From Scandinavium lactucae (lineage in GTDB: Bacteria > Pseudomonadota > Gammaproteobacteria > Enterobacterales > Enterobacteriaceae): a DNA stretch of 64,000 nt. The stretch covers positions 434,001 through 498,000 of the forward strand of contig NZ_JAWXRD010000040.1 of NCBI RefSeq assembly GCF_033843265.1, read 5' to 3'. Of this stretch, positions 8,451-18,403 are shown one piece after another. Each line of letters begins with the position of its first letter. Position 1 is the stretch's first letter. Both the position numbers and the translations under genes were made by a program. Below the pieces are notes generated by a model. That model did not search any database, was not told the origin of the DNA, and saw only the letters and a list, made by a program, of their open reading frames with translations.

Positions 8451-10720
8451 TCTGCGCCCTCCCTGGTAGCGGTCCCAATTTCAGCGTTAAAAAAATCCGC
8501 TCTGGAATAACGCTGTTGTCCCTGCACAACGATCTCAGTTCCCCACAGCCACAATCGAACGTCTGCCGCACTGTGCAGAGTCACGGCCTCCGGGGTGATG
8601 TCCAGCGTCAGACTCACTCCGTGCCAGCAAATCGGTACGCACAGTCGCTGCCACTCCACTGGTAACGCCGGGGCCAGATGCAGTTCACCGTTACAGATGC
8701 TCAACCCGGCAAAACCTTCTACCGCGCCCAGCCAGATAGCGCCCGTGGCCGCGGCATGAATGCCATCGTCGCTGCTGTGCGGCTCGTCACCCAGATCAAT
8801 CAACGTCCCGTCGCGCCATTGGCGATACCCGTCCGCCAACTGCCCACAGCGGGCGCTGACAATGCCGTGAATCGCTTTACTGAGCGAGGAGTCGTGGATC
8901 GTGCGCGGTTCGTAGTACGCCAGATTCGCCAGGCAGGCTGCGGTTGAAAAACGTTCCGGCAGCATGTAGTTGAGCATCACCACGTCAGCCTGCTTGAGGA
9001 TCTGCATTTCGTTGACTTCAGCCCGCGAATAGTCGAGGAGGATCGTCTGTTTTCCGGCTTTCGCTTTGTATTTTGCGAGGTCGATAGTCGGCTTACCCAT
9101 GAACGTATCGTCCTGCGCCAATACCCCCTGTGCATCAGGTTCAGGCAGCCACAAACGTTGTAGGAAATCGTCGGCTCTGGCGGCGAATCCGGGCTGGAGT
9201 TCGCCGAACTGCGGCACGAAATACAGCGCCTGCGCCACGTTGTGCCATGCCATATAGTTAGTAAAGGCGTTGTTGTTAACGTGCTCGGTGTATTCATCCG
9301 GGCCGATAACGTCGTGCAATTCCAGCCTTCCGTTGACCTCCACCGCGCGACTTATCCAGAACGTTGCGGTTTCCGTCAGCAGGCTGACGCCTTCGCTGCG
9401 CATGAACGCCTCGTCATGGGTGGCGTGCCAGTAGTTCACCACCGCCCAGGCGATATCCGCCACCAGATGATGTTCGGCCTGCGCGGAGGCGATTTTCTGC
9501 CGCAGTCCGGTGCGAATGTTAATGGCGGCAAATTCCGGTGTTTCTTCTTCACCGCTGCGCGCACTTTCCCACGGGAACAGCGCCCCATGCCAGCCGTTAC
9601 GCCGGGCTTTTGCCCGTGCGCCGGGCAAATTCAGATAGCGGTAACGCAGCAACGATCGCGCGGTCGAGGGCGCGGTCAGCAGATGATAAGGCAGCAAAAA
9701 GACTTCGGTATCCCAGAACACATGCCCTTTATAGCCTTCGCCGGTCAGCCCCTTCGCCGCGATACTGGTGCGTTCGTCGTGCCGCGGGGTCATGGCGGCC
9801 AGGTGATAATGGGCAAAATCAAGCGCGACCTGATCGGCCTGGTTTATAGATTCAACCACCACCCGACGCGCCTGCCAGCCTTTGTGCCACTCCGCCCGCG
9901 AAGCATTGCGCAGTGCGTCGTAGCCCATCGCAGCGCTGGTCTGCAAGTCATTCAGACAACGGCGGCTAAAGCTTTCCAGCGATAAGATTTCGCGGCTACG
10001 CTGCACTATCCAGTTGATTTTCTCCAGCGTGACACTGTCACCCGCCTTCAGTTGCAGCGTGCTGTTTTGCATGAGGCGGCGGTTCTTGGCTGTAAAACAG
10101 ATCTCCGCCTGCTGGCTCACCTGAATGCTGCTAGTGATCACCACTTCTGCATCGCCAGACTGTGTCGCCCATGCGCCCTGAAGCACCTGCTGACCGAAAA
10201 CCCGCAGGGACAGCTCATCCAGATGCTGACGACCACTATTGGTCTGGGTACCATCAATGCCGGTGGAAAAAGCCAGGCTCACATCTTCGTCCAGCGCGGT
10301 GACGGTAAATTGCATCGCCAACAGCGGGAGCTGCGCCATTGAGCTAAAACGACGGCTGGTAATGCGCACCCGTGCACCCGACGCTGAACGCCAGATCAGT
10401 TCCCGGCGCAGTTCTCCGTCGCTGAAATCCAGTTCGCGCTGCCAGCTTTCGGTCTCCCCGCTCAACAGCGTAAACGGTGCGCCATTCACCTCAAGCTGGA
10501 TCCCCACCACGTCCGGCAGATTAATCAGTTCATTGGTTTCACCCCGTCCGGCGCAGTGATACAACCCGGCAAGATACAGGCCGCGCACCTGCTGGGTGTA
10601 ATCTTCTTCATGCGTCGCCCGCACGCCCATATAGCCGTTCGCGCAGGTCATTAACGAGGCGTATTTATTCAGGGTGTGCGGGCTGAAAGCCGGATCGTTC
10701 AGGGTAGTGATGTTCAGCAT
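8447..10720 (-). CDS. ycjT: Kojibiose phosphorylase YcjT (GH65)
   Basis: Inverting glycoside phosphorylase of family GH65. The E. coli protein splits kojibiose with phosphate into beta-glucose 1-phosphate and glucose. The product is 757 aa, with strong similarity to E. coli YcjT throughout. The general-acid Glu lies in the GPDEYTEH motif (about residue 475), and the phosphate-binding region near IHDSSLSKAIHG is present. The ATG at 10720 has GGTGA six bases upstream and overlaps the ycjS stop by 7 bases; an ATG four codons earlier lacks a good ribosome-binding site. A 14-bp operator-like sequence lies in its last codons. Confidence 0.93.
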   Translation of the reverse strand: MLNITTLNDPAFSPHTLNKYASLMTCANGYMGVRATHEEDYTQQVRGLYLAGLYHCAGRGETNELINLPDVVGIQLEVNGAPFTLLSGETESWQRELDFSDGELRRELIWRSASGARVRITSRRFSSMAQLPLLAMQFTVTALDEDVSLAFSTGIDGTQTNSGRQHLDELSLRVFGQQVLQGAWATQSGDAEVVITSSIQVSQQAEICFTAKNRRLMQNSTLQLKAGDSVTLEKINWIVQRSREILSLESFSRRCLNDLQTSAAMGYDALRNASRAEWHKGWQARRVVVESINQADQVALDFAHYHLAAMTPRHDERTSIAAKGLTGEGYKGHVFWDTEVFLLPYHLLTAPSTARSLLRYRYLNLPGARAKARRNGWHGALFPWESARSGEEETPEFAAINIRTGLRQKIASAQAEHHLVADIAWAVVNYWHATHDEAFMRSEGVSLLTETATFWISRAVEVNGRLELHDVIGPDEYTEHVNNNAFTNYMAWHNVAQALYFVPQFGELQPGFAARADDFLQRLWLPEPDAQGVLAQDDTFMGKPTIDLAKYKAKAGKQTILLDYSRAEVNEMQILKQADVVMLNYMLPERFSTAACLANLAYYEPRTIHDSSLSKAIHGIVSARCGQLADGYRQWRDGTLIDLGDEPHSSDDGIHAAATGAIWLGAVEGFAGLSICNGELHLAPALPVEWQRLCVPICWHGVSLTLDITPEAVTLHSAADVRLWLWGTEIVVQGQQRYSRADFFNAEIGTATREGAE
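8464..8477. promoter_or_regulatory. Second candidate YcjW operator inside ycjT
   Basis: TGGTAGCGGTCCCA, identical over 14 bases to the site at 18404-18417. It has the central CG and inverted arms typical of LacI-family operators. It lies in the 3' end of ycjT just upstream of ycjU, like an auxiliary operator within an operon. Confidence 0.55.
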
Positions 10721-11772
10721 ATCTTCACCCATTCGCCCTTCTCCGCTGATTCATACAGCGCCGCGACCAGCTGTTGAACAACAAAGCCCTGGTCTGCGTC
10801 AGCGATAGTGACCGCCTCGCCTAGCACGTGGCGCACAAACGCATCCATGCTACGAAAATGGCGATTATCGTCGGCCTGCTCACGCTGGATAATTGAATTG
10901 AGTTCGCCGTTCACGTCGTTGTAGACATGCGCCGGGAACAACGTGGCCCCGGCTTTATCTCCGCAAAAGGTCACATTCAAGCGTGACGTTTCGGCGATGT
11001 TCAGCACAAATGAAGTCTCGAGTCGTAGCAGGCTCCCGTTTTGAAACTCAATGGTGCCAAACAGCGCATCTTCTACGGTGTACTGGGTCGGGTCCCACTC
11101 ACCAAACTGACCGCTGCTTTTCACCGTACCGAGCTTCTGGAAGCTGTGCGCCATCACGCGGCGCGCCGGCGGAAACCCCAGCACATACATCGCGGCATCC
11201 AGCATGTGAATGCCGATGTCGATCAATGGCCCGCCGCCCTGCATCGCTTTATTGGTAAACACGCCCCAGCCCGGGACGCCGCTGCGGCGTAAAGCGGTGG
11301 CGGTGGTGAGATAGACCTCGCCCAACACACCACTCTGCACCTGCTCACGCAACAGCTGGGCGTCAAGGGAGAAGCGATGGTGGAAATCATAGGCCAGCAC
11401 TTTGCCCTGCTTATGGGCCAGGGCGCGCATCTGGTCGGCCTGCTGCGGGGTCATTGCTGGCGGCTTCTCGCACATCACGTGACAGCCGGCTTCCAGAGCG
11501 GCTAACACGTGCTCAAAATGAAAGCGGTTCGGCGAGCAGACGCTGACGATATCCGGCTGCGCTGCCTGCAACATCAGGCGTACGTCGTCATAGCAAGCCG
11601 TAATCTCGAACTTCGTCGCAAACGCCTGCGCCTGCTCCAGGCGGCTGTCACAGACAGCCACCATCTGGAGGTCATTTCGCGTGGCATAGTATGAAGCATG
11701 GACTTTGTCCGCCACCTGCCCCGCGCCGATGATGGCGACGCGTAACGGGGCGACAGCTGTAGCATTGTTCAC
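10714..11772 (-). CDS. ycjS: Glucoside 3-dehydrogenase YcjS (Gfo/Idh/MocA)
   Basis: NAD-dependent oxidoreductase. In E. coli, YcjS oxidises D-glucosides at C3 as part of the guloside-to-glucoside route. An N-terminal Rossmann fold has GAGQVADKVH, followed by the family motif CEKPPAMT and the catalytic-region segment IDIGIHMLDAA. The chosen GTG start gives 352 aa and has AGAGG six bases upstream, agreeing with E. coli (about 350). A reading 42 codons longer would run far into ycjR and is rejected. It overlaps ycjT by 7 bases. Confidence 0.92.
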   Translation of the reverse strand: MNNATAVAPLRVAIIGAGQVADKVHASYYATRNDLQMVAVCDSRLEQAQAFATKFEITACYDDVRLMLQAAQPDIVSVCSPNRFHFEHVLAALEAGCHVMCEKPPAMTPQQADQMRALAHKQGKVLAYDFHHRFSLDAQLLREQVQSGVLGEVYLTTATALRRSGVPGWGVFTNKAMQGGGPLIDIGIHMLDAAMYVLGFPPARRVMAHSFQKLGTVKSSGQFGEWDPTQYTVEDALFGTIEFQNGSLLRLETSFVLNIAETSRLNVTFCGDKAGATLFPAHVYNDVNGELNSIIQREQADDNRHFRSMDAFVRHVLGEAVTIADADQGFVVQQLVAALYESAEKGEWVKIC

Positions 11773-11782
11773 GCGATACCTC

Positions 11783-12571
11783 TCAGCACTCACGCAGATA
11801 AACGAGGGAATCCTGGTACGCTTTCGCCGGATCGTCGGCGCGTACCCGGCATTCGTACACCACATAGCCCGGATATTGGTCTTCGCGCAGTTGATCAAAC
11901 AACGCGGCGAAATTCAGGCTCCCGCTGCCTGGCTGATACCGGTGGTTATCCGCGATATGCACATGGCCGAGCAAATCACGATGGGCGTGTAGCGCCCCCG
12001 CAATATCATCCTCTTCGATGTTCATGTGATAGAAATCGCCGATGATCTGCGTATTTTTCAGCTGATTTTCGGTGATATAGCGACGGGCATCCGCCAGGGT
12101 GTTGATCATGTGATCCTGATAGCGATTCAGCGGTTCCAGCAGCACGGTAGTCCCGGTGCGAGCCGCGACGTCATCAAGGAAACGCAGTGAGTCGCTGACC
12201 GCCTTGCGATCGCCGTCGAGGCTGCGTGGCGAGGTCATCGGCGGCAGGCGGAACGTAAACATCCCCCATGCAGCAGGTACTACAATGCCTTTACCCCCAA
12301 CGTCCGCCAGCGCTTCGAGAATGCGGGCGATTTGTTGTAACCCGTTGAGACGGCGCTCTTCGATAAAATCCCCAATCCAGCCGTCATAGCCGCCGCAGGC
12401 GGTGGTCACTGGCAGGCCGGTTTCTTTAATGGCTGCTTTCACCTCGTCCAGATTGTTCACTAACAAACGACCGTCGATTTCGTAGCCGTCAAAGCCCATC
12501 GCTTTGATGTAACGGAATTTCTCCAGAATATTTTCCGGGAAGAAAGCCTGATTCTGCGTTGCAATTTTCAT
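11783..12571 (-). CDS. ycjR: 3-keto-glycoside C4 epimerase YcjR
   Basis: TIM-barrel sugar epimerase/isomerase (AP endonuclease 2-like, Pfam PF01261 type), 262 aa as in E. coli. E. coli YcjR epimerises C4 of 3-keto-gulosides to 3-keto-glucosides. Candidate metal ligands sit in conserved places: Glu in LLEPLNRY, Asp/His in IIGDFYHMN, His in HVHIADNHR and Glu in VYECRV. It lies between the two dehydrogenases ycjQ and ycjS that perform the flanking redox steps. Confidence 0.92.
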   Translation of the reverse strand: MKIATQNQAFFPENILEKFRYIKAMGFDGYEIDGRLLVNNLDEVKAAIKETGLPVTTACGGYDGWIGDFIEERRLNGLQQIARILEALADVGGKGIVVPAAWGMFTFRLPPMTSPRSLDGDRKAVSDSLRFLDDVAARTGTTVLLEPLNRYQDHMINTLADARRYITENQLKNTQIIGDFYHMNIEEDDIAGALHAHRDLLGHVHIADNHRYQPGSGSLNFAALFDQLREDQYPGYVVYECRVRADDPAKAYQDSLVYLREC

Positions 12572-12589
12572 TATTTGCTCTCCTTGCGC

Positions 12590-13642
12590 TTAAAAAGTGA
12601 CGCCCATTTTGATGCTCAGTTCAGGCTGTTTATCGACAAACTTCATGTAACTTTCCGGGCTTTCGCTGAACGGCACCACCGGATCAATCAGGTCGTCGCA
12701 GTTCAGATAACCGTTCATCAGCAGTTGCCAGCAGGTTTCCTCGATACGCTTCCGACTCCAGCGCGGATAGTCCGGGTTCGGCTCGCTGCACGCACGGGAG
12801 AAGACGATTTTGGCATTGTTGAAATGCGCTTCCCGTCCGAGGTTGAAGCCCTCGGCAAACGGTTTGGCAAACGCGACGTATGAAATCGTGCCACCGTAAG
12901 CCAGGCCGCGCAGCGCGGATTGCAGCGCGTCCGCATAGCCGCTGGTTTCGATAATCACATCTGCGCCCTGCTTGCCGGTCAGCTTTTTGATTTCCAGGCC
13001 GACGTCGGTGCCGATCGGGTTCAGACAGGCATCGGCCCCGTGGCGACGGGCTATCTCGCAGCGATGAGCAATCGGATCGACACCCATCACGACGGATGCG
13101 CCCGCTTTCTTCGCCAGCTGTACTGCAATCTGACCAATCGCCCCCAGGCCAATCACTACCACAAAGTCGCCGACGCGTACGTTGGCATCGCGTACGCCGC
13201 TCATCGCGAACTGCGCCGGGTCATAGCAGACGGCGTTTTTCCACGACGCGCCCTCAGGCATTTTGCGCAGTTTGTAGTTATCAACTGCGTTAACAATGAC
13301 GGTTTCAGCCAGCGGGCCGTAACAGCAGACGCTGTCGCCTTCGCGGTAGTCCGTGACATCTGCGCCACACTGGATGATGTCGCCCACCACCATGTTGCCG
13401 AGCTGGAATGTGCCAAACTCAATGCCTCGTGGCGCGTTTGCATCACGGGCGGTAAACAGCTGCCACTCTGCGTCGAACTGTTCGTCAATAAACGGGCTGG
13501 CCGCGCGGAAATCAACCACTTCGGTGCCGTGTTTCGGCGCGCCGTAACGCACACGAATTTTCACTTCATTTGCCGCCACCGGCGCGTCCTGATATTCCAC
13601 CAGAGCCGCGACACGCGGGGCTGTTGCTACTAATTTTTTCAT
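12590..13642 (-). CDS. ycjQ: Zinc-type guloside 3-dehydrogenase YcjQ
   Basis: Medium-chain dehydrogenase, 350 aa, with a GroES-like N-terminal part and a Rossmann NAD-binding motif GLGAIGQ near residue 168. E. coli YcjQ oxidises D-gulosides at C3. The sequence is very close to that protein, and the order ycjQ-ycjR-ycjS matches the described guloside-to-glucoside conversion. It starts with ATG 18 bp upstream of ycjR. The exact substrate here is inferred from orthology. Confidence 0.92.
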   Translation of the reverse strand: MKKLVATAPRVAALVEYQDAPVAANEVKIRVRYGAPKHGTEVVDFRAASPFIDEQFDAEWQLFTARDANAPRGIEFGTFQLGNMVVGDIIQCGADVTDYREGDSVCCYGPLAETVIVNAVDNYKLRKMPEGASWKNAVCYDPAQFAMSGVRDANVRVGDFVVVIGLGAIGQIAVQLAKKAGASVVMGVDPIAHRCEIARRHGADACLNPIGTDVGLEIKKLTGKQGADVIIETSGYADALQSALRGLAYGGTISYVAFAKPFAEGFNLGREAHFNNAKIVFSRACSEPNPDYPRWSRKRIEETCWQLLMNGYLNCDDLIDPVVPFSESPESYMKFVDKQPELSIKMGVTF

Positions 13643-13669
13643 TACAGATTCCTTGTCAAACTGAAAGCC

Positions 13670-14515
13670 TCAGCCCTTAACGCCGCCGGCTGTCAAACCA
13701 CTTTTAATAAAGCGCTCGGAAAGCGCATACATGATGATGACGGGCAGCGCGGTCACCAGCGATGCGGCCATCATGCGTCCCCAGATATAATCCGGCGTAC
13801 TGAACAGCGTGTTCAGGCCTACCGGTAAGGTGAAGTTTTCTGCACTGGAGAGGAAAATCGACGCAAACAGATAGTCGTTCCACGCCACCATAAAGCAGTA
13901 CACAAACACCGAAATCAGACCCGACATCGCCAACGGCACCGTGATACGGAAGATGATCTGCAGTCGGTTCAATCCGTCCATCATTGCCGCCTCCTCGATT
14001 TCATCCGGGATGGTGTCAAAGTAGCTTTTCAGCATGAAAATGGCGGTCGGCAGCGTTTGCGTCACCATGGTGACAATCAGCGCCAGTTCGGTGTCGTATA
14101 TCCCCAACGCGGTGATGATTTTGAACAGCGGCACCACCAGTAATATGCCGGAGAACATGTAGACGGTATAAAAGCTGGCGTTGATGGTTTCCCGGCCGCG
14201 AAAGCGCAGTTTTGACAGCGCCCATGCCCCAAGCGTCCCGAGGAACAGCGAGATAGCCGATGAGACAATCGACACCACCAGGCTGTTACGGAAATAGCTG
14301 ACGAACGGGAAAATCAGCGGATTAAAAATGTCGATGTAGTGCTCGAACGTCCACTGCTGCGGCAGCAGCGTCGGATGCAGCGAGATGGCCTCTTTGGCGC
14401 TTTTGAATGAGGTCATCAACATCACGAAGAATGGAAACAGCGTGAAGCCGAGGAACAGTGCCAGCCCGACGTAAAACAGCACGCTATTCCAGCGACGTTG
14501 TTTATTTGTTGCCAT
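13670..14515 (-). CDS. ycjP: ABC sugar transporter permease YcjP
   Basis: MalG-type inner-membrane permease, 281 aa, with six hydrophobic segments. The cytoplasmic EAA loop reads EIEEAAMMDGLNRLQIIFRI and should contact the ATPase YcjV. It overlaps the end of ycjO by 14 bases, which suggests coupled translation of the two permease subunits. Confidence 0.93.
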   Translation of the reverse strand: MATNKQRRWNSVLFYVGLALFLGFTLFPFFVMLMTSFKSAKEAISLHPTLLPQQWTFEHYIDIFNPLIFPFVSYFRNSLVVSIVSSAISLFLGTLGAWALSKLRFRGRETINASFYTVYMFSGILLVVPLFKIITALGIYDTELALIVTMVTQTLPTAIFMLKSYFDTIPDEIEEAAMMDGLNRLQIIFRITVPLAMSGLISVFVYCFMVAWNDYLFASIFLSSAENFTLPVGLNTLFSTPDYIWGRMMAASLVTALPVIIMYALSERFIKSGLTAGGVKG

Positions 14516-15386
14516 TTAAATTCACCCGTTTTCTGGTCAGCAGAATCACTGCGAAAATGATCACAAACAGCACCACGGAAATCGCCGCAGCCTTGCCCAA
14601 ATCGTTGAAGGCAAACGCTGTTTTATACAGATAGACACCGAGAATATTGACCTTGGTGGTCAGCAGATAGACGTCGGCGAACATGTAGAACATCCAGATA
14701 GTGCGCAGCGTCACCACGGTCGCCAGCACTGGCATGATCGCCGGGAGCGTGACGATACGAAAACGCTGCCAGGCATTCGCGCCGTCCATCTCTGCGGCCT
14801 CGTACAGTGACTTATCAACGGTCTGCAAAATCGCGAGAAACGAGATAAAGGCGTAGGGGAAATAGCGCCAGATAGCGAACAACACCACCAGCACGAAGCT
14901 ACTGCTCGGGTTGTCGAACCACAGCGGCGCTTGCTGATATAACCCGAGCAGGTCGACTCCGAGATAGTTCACAATCCCGTAGCCGTTGTTGAACATGTAT
15001 TTCCAGGCGAACACCAGCGAGATAGACGGCGTCACGTAGGACAGCAACACCAGCGAACGCGCTGTTTTGCGCAAACGGAACTCGCGATTAAAGAATATGG
15101 CGACGCCCAGCCCTAACCCGGTGCTGCCCAGCACCACTAGCGCGGTGTACCAGAAGGTCATCCACAGCGAGTGCCAAAATTCCGGATCGCTCAAAATACG
15201 GGTGTAGTTATCCAGTCCAACAAACGTCGACTCAATGCGCGGGTTCAACGGCAGGCGCAGGAAACTGATTTCAATATTGGAAATCATCGGCCAGGCGACC
15301 AACCCGGCCAGCAGCAATAAGCTGGGGCCGAGTAACAGCATGGCGAACGGCAGGTCGGAACGGCCTGACATCAACTTCTTAATCAT
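14502..15386 (-). CDS. ycjO: ABC sugar transporter permease YcjO
   Basis: MalF-type inner-membrane permease, 294 aa, with an EAA loop SLYEAAEMDGANAWQRFRIV. It is nearly identical in length to E. coli YcjO (293). I chose the ATG at 15386 (MIKKLMSGR); an ATG at 15407 that overlaps the ycjN TGA as ATGA is also possible and would add 7 residues. It pairs with YcjP to form the membrane channel of the importer. Confidence 0.92.
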   Translation of the reverse strand: MIKKLMSGRSDLPFAMLLLGPSLLLLAGLVAWPMISNIEISFLRLPLNPRIESTFVGLDNYTRILSDPEFWHSLWMTFWYTALVVLGSTGLGLGVAIFFNREFRLRKTARSLVLLSYVTPSISLVFAWKYMFNNGYGIVNYLGVDLLGLYQQAPLWFDNPSSSFVLVVLFAIWRYFPYAFISFLAILQTVDKSLYEAAEMDGANAWQRFRIVTLPAIMPVLATVVTLRTIWMFYMFADVYLLTTKVNILGVYLYKTAFAFNDLGKAAAISVVLFVIIFAVILLTRKRVNLNGNK

Positions 15387-15403
15387 CCGATTTCCCGCCT
15401 GTA

Positions 15404-16693
15404 TCATGGCTGTTGAAGAAGCGCATCGAGTCGTTTCTGACCGTCAGCCAGCAGCGGTTCAATCGGTTTCTTCCCTACCGTCGCCGCGTTCACCATGGCG
15501 CTGATGGTGCCAGAACCCGTCACATCGCCCATGCGGGTGAAGTTTTTATCGCCCACCGCGCCGAATACTTTCACGTTCGGGTACTCGGCGATCAGCTCGT
15601 ACGGCAACTGGCCGAAGGCTTTAATCACCGCGTTATCTTTCCAGGTGGCGGTTTCAACCACACCTTTGGTCATCGGCAATGCCGCACCCGGCGACATCAT
15701 CACCCAGTCGGCGGAGTTTTGTGGTTTCTCCATCCAGGCGACAAATTTCTCTGCGGCTTCCGTCTGTGCTTTCTCCTGCCCGGAGGTAATGGTCAGCGAG
15801 GTGACCATGCCGTATACCGCTGGTGTGGCCTGCGTTGGCACCATAAAGCCCAGGTTCTCAGGTTTGCCCTCTTTGTACACCGCCGGAAGAATGTAGGTGG
15901 AGTACATCGCCATCGGCGCAGAGCCGTTCATAAAGGCGTCTTTGATTTCCATCACGTCATTGGAGCCGGGCATGGTGGTCGTGGCTAAATCACGATAAAA
16001 CGCCAGCGTGTCACGCATTTCCGGCGTATCCAACGAGATGCGCCCCTCGCTGTTAAACACGTTGGCGTTATTCGATAGCGCAAACTGCGAGAATGCCTGT
16101 TCGGTCATTACGCTCTCAGCGGTAGGCAACGCGATACCATACTTTTTCATCGCCGGATTGCTCAACGCCTTGCTGGCGGCTAACAATTCCTGCCAGTTTT
16201 GTGGCTCAGCAATCCCCGCCGCCGCCAGCACATCTTTGTGATACCAGACGCCCGAAAGCCACGCGCTGATTGGCGCGCCGGTCCACGCTTTTCCATCTTC
16301 AGTGCGCACGATACGCAATACGCCATCGTAGAAATTATCTTCCCCGGAATCGGCTATCGATTTGGCAATGGCGTTACGGTCAAGCAGTTGTTCTTTATCC
16401 AGCACTTTGGCGTAGTCATGACTGACTTCCATTACCGCAGGTAACGCCCCGGTCCGCGCCAGGGTGATGACTTTGGTGTTAAATGCATCCTCCTCAACCG
16501 GCACTGGTTTCACCACAATGCCTGGGTTCTCTTTTTCAAAGCGGGCAATCAGTTGAGTAATCACCGCCTGACGCTCTTGCTCGACTGAAGAATGCATAAA
16601 TTCGATCGTCACGGTTTTATTATCATCCCGACAGCCTGAAATTAAGGCGCAGGAAACCAGTGCCGAGACCAGCACAGTTTTTGCCATTTTCAT
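15404..16693 (-). CDS. ycjN: Sugar-binding lipoprotein YcjN
   Basis: Extracytoplasmic solute-binding protein of the MalE/UgpB type, 429 aa. It has a lipoprotein signal with lipobox LISGC (cysteine at about residue 21), so it is anchored in the periplasm rather than free. The remainder has the alternating fold of sugar-binding proteins, with many Trp residues. The start has AAGGAAG upstream. It supplies substrate to YcjO/YcjP/YcjV; kojibiose- or glucosylglycerate-like sugars are inferred from the operon enzymes. Confidence 0.92.
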   Translation of the reverse strand: MKMAKTVLVSALVSCALISGCRDDNKTVTIEFMHSSVEQERQAVITQLIARFEKENPGIVVKPVPVEEDAFNTKVITLARTGALPAVMEVSHDYAKVLDKEQLLDRNAIAKSIADSGEDNFYDGVLRIVRTEDGKAWTGAPISAWLSGVWYHKDVLAAAGIAEPQNWQELLAASKALSNPAMKKYGIALPTAESVMTEQAFSQFALSNNANVFNSEGRISLDTPEMRDTLAFYRDLATTTMPGSNDVMEIKDAFMNGSAPMAMYSTYILPAVYKEGKPENLGFMVPTQATPAVYGMVTSLTITSGQEKAQTEAAEKFVAWMEKPQNSADWVMMSPGAALPMTKGVVETATWKDNAVIKAFGQLPYELIAEYPNVKVFGAVGDKNFTRMGDVTGSGTISAMVNAATVGKKPIEPLLADGQKRLDALLQQP

Positions 16694-16705
16694 TTATTCT
16701 TCCTT

Positions 16706-18391
16706 TTATTTAGAATCTATCCACATAACCTGCCAAGGCGCGAGATCTAATTCGCTATCAGTTATATCGCAGCCGCTTATTAATTCCCGAGCAGGAGGAT
16801 ATTCCTGATGAATGCGCTGAGGCCGATCGCTGAAATTAAATAAACAGGTTATTCGCTGGTTATTTTCCGCGGTACGGGTAATTTGCAAGACGCTATCATT
16901 GAGCGCGCTAAATTCGGCTTTCGCATTCGGATGAAAAGCGTGATGTTCTCGACGCAAGGCAATCAGGTGAGTCAGACGACGATAGACGCGTTGACGCAGA
17001 CTGCCGGTTTGCGACAGCGCCGTCTCGATTTCATCCAGGGTGTATTTCTGGCGATTGATTGCCCGGTTGTAGCCCGCCTTTTCGACGCCCTCGTAATCAT
17101 TACGCGAGCCAAGAATGCTTTGGATGTATATCGCCGGTACGCCAGGAAAACTGAGTAACACTGCATGCGCCAGCACAAAACGGGCGAGTCTGTCGTCGTC
17201 ACTGCTGGCTTTCGGGCTGAGCGCATCCATATAGGTGACGTTAATTTCGTAGGGACTGCGGCTGCCGTCCGGGTTATTTTTCCAGTTAACCAACGCGCCC
17301 TGCTGCTGCAACTTTTCAACCAGTTGCAGGATCTCCTCTTCGGGCAGAATGCCGCGCAGCGGATTGAGGCCAATGCCGTCATGAGAGGCAAGGAAGTTAA
17401 ACCAGGTGGTCTCCGTCGACGGCAGCGCCAGACTCTGCGCCCAGCGACACAGCGTTTCTACATTCGCGCTGTGCATCGCATGCAGTACCAGCGGCGGGAG
17501 TGAGAACTGGTACACCATCTGTGCTTCGTCATGACCATCGCCGAAATAGGCAATGTTGTCTTTATGCGGGACGTTGGTTTCAGTAATGATCACCGTGCCC
17601 GGGGCAACCTCTTCAGCAATGGCGCGGAACAGCTTAATCAAATCATGGGTCTGTGGCAGGTGTATGCACGAGGTCCCCGGCACTTTCCACATAAAGCCCA
17701 CGGCATCGAGACGCACATAATCCGCGCCCTGCTCCAGGTAATGCAGCAGCACGTTGACCATCGCGATCAGGACTTCTGGCGCGGCAAAGTTGAGGTCGAT
17801 TTGATCTTCGCTGAAGGTGGTCCACAAATGACGCACCGACTCGTCGCTTAAGGTGAACGGCGTCAGCAAGGGCAAAGCACGTGGACGGGTCACCGCAGAA
17901 AGGTCGGTGTCAGGATCAACGGCGATAAAGAAGTTTTCGAACCCCGGCTCCTGGCGCAGATAGCGGGCAAACCATTCACTTTTCGCCGACATATGATTGC
18001 AGACAAAATCAAACATCAGCTTTGAGGAGCGCTTCAGGTCAGCAACGTCATGCCAGTCGCCCGACTCCGGTGCCACCTGATGATAATCCACTACCGAGAA
18101 TCCGTCGTCAGAAGACCAGGGATAAAAGGGCAGAAGATGAACGTGGGAGAAACCCTCTTTTAGCCAGCGATTATAAAAACGGGTAAATACCGGCAGGCTT
18201 TTCTCACCCTCGAGACGAAATTGATCGGCATAGGTAATTAATACCACATCCTGTTGATCCCAGTTCATTTTACGCCGCTCACTAATACGTGATTTAGCTT
18301 TTTCAATATCGGAAAAAAGCCGCGTTAACTGGTGCGTTAAAAATGAATCGCCATAAACTTTGTCAATCAGATCTTTTATTTTCGGGTTCAC
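16706..18391 (-). CDS. ycjM: Glucosylglycerate phosphorylase YcjM (GH13)
   Basis: GH13 sucrose-phosphorylase-like enzyme. The E. coli protein phosphorolyses glucosylglycerate to glucose 1-phosphate and glycerate. The nucleophile Asp is in YVRLDAVGFMW, the acid/base Glu in VIITETNVPH, and the third acid in NFLASHDGIG. The GTG at 18391 gives 561 aa (E. coli 559) and is preceded by GGAAAA at a good distance. A TTG at 18454 would give 582 aa, but that TTG is the -35 box of the operon promoter, so the shorter form is right. It is the first gene of the operon. Confidence 0.92.
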   Translation of the reverse strand: MNPKIKDLIDKVYGDSFLTHQLTRLFSDIEKAKSRISERRKMNWDQQDVVLITYADQFRLEGEKSLPVFTRFYNRWLKEGFSHVHLLPFYPWSSDDGFSVVDYHQVAPESGDWHDVADLKRSSKLMFDFVCNHMSAKSEWFARYLRQEPGFENFFIAVDPDTDLSAVTRPRALPLLTPFTLSDESVRHLWTTFSEDQIDLNFAAPEVLIAMVNVLLHYLEQGADYVRLDAVGFMWKVPGTSCIHLPQTHDLIKLFRAIAEEVAPGTVIITETNVPHKDNIAYFGDGHDEAQMVYQFSLPPLVLHAMHSANVETLCRWAQSLALPSTETTWFNFLASHDGIGLNPLRGILPEEEILQLVEKLQQQGALVNWKNNPDGSRSPYEINVTYMDALSPKASSDDDRLARFVLAHAVLLSFPGVPAIYIQSILGSRNDYEGVEKAGYNRAINRQKYTLDEIETALSQTGSLRQRVYRRLTHLIALRREHHAFHPNAKAEFSALNDSVLQITRTAENNQRITCLFNFSDRPQRIHQEYPPARELISGCDITDSELDLAPWQVMWIDSK

Positions 18392-18403
18392 GTTTATTTT
18401 CCA

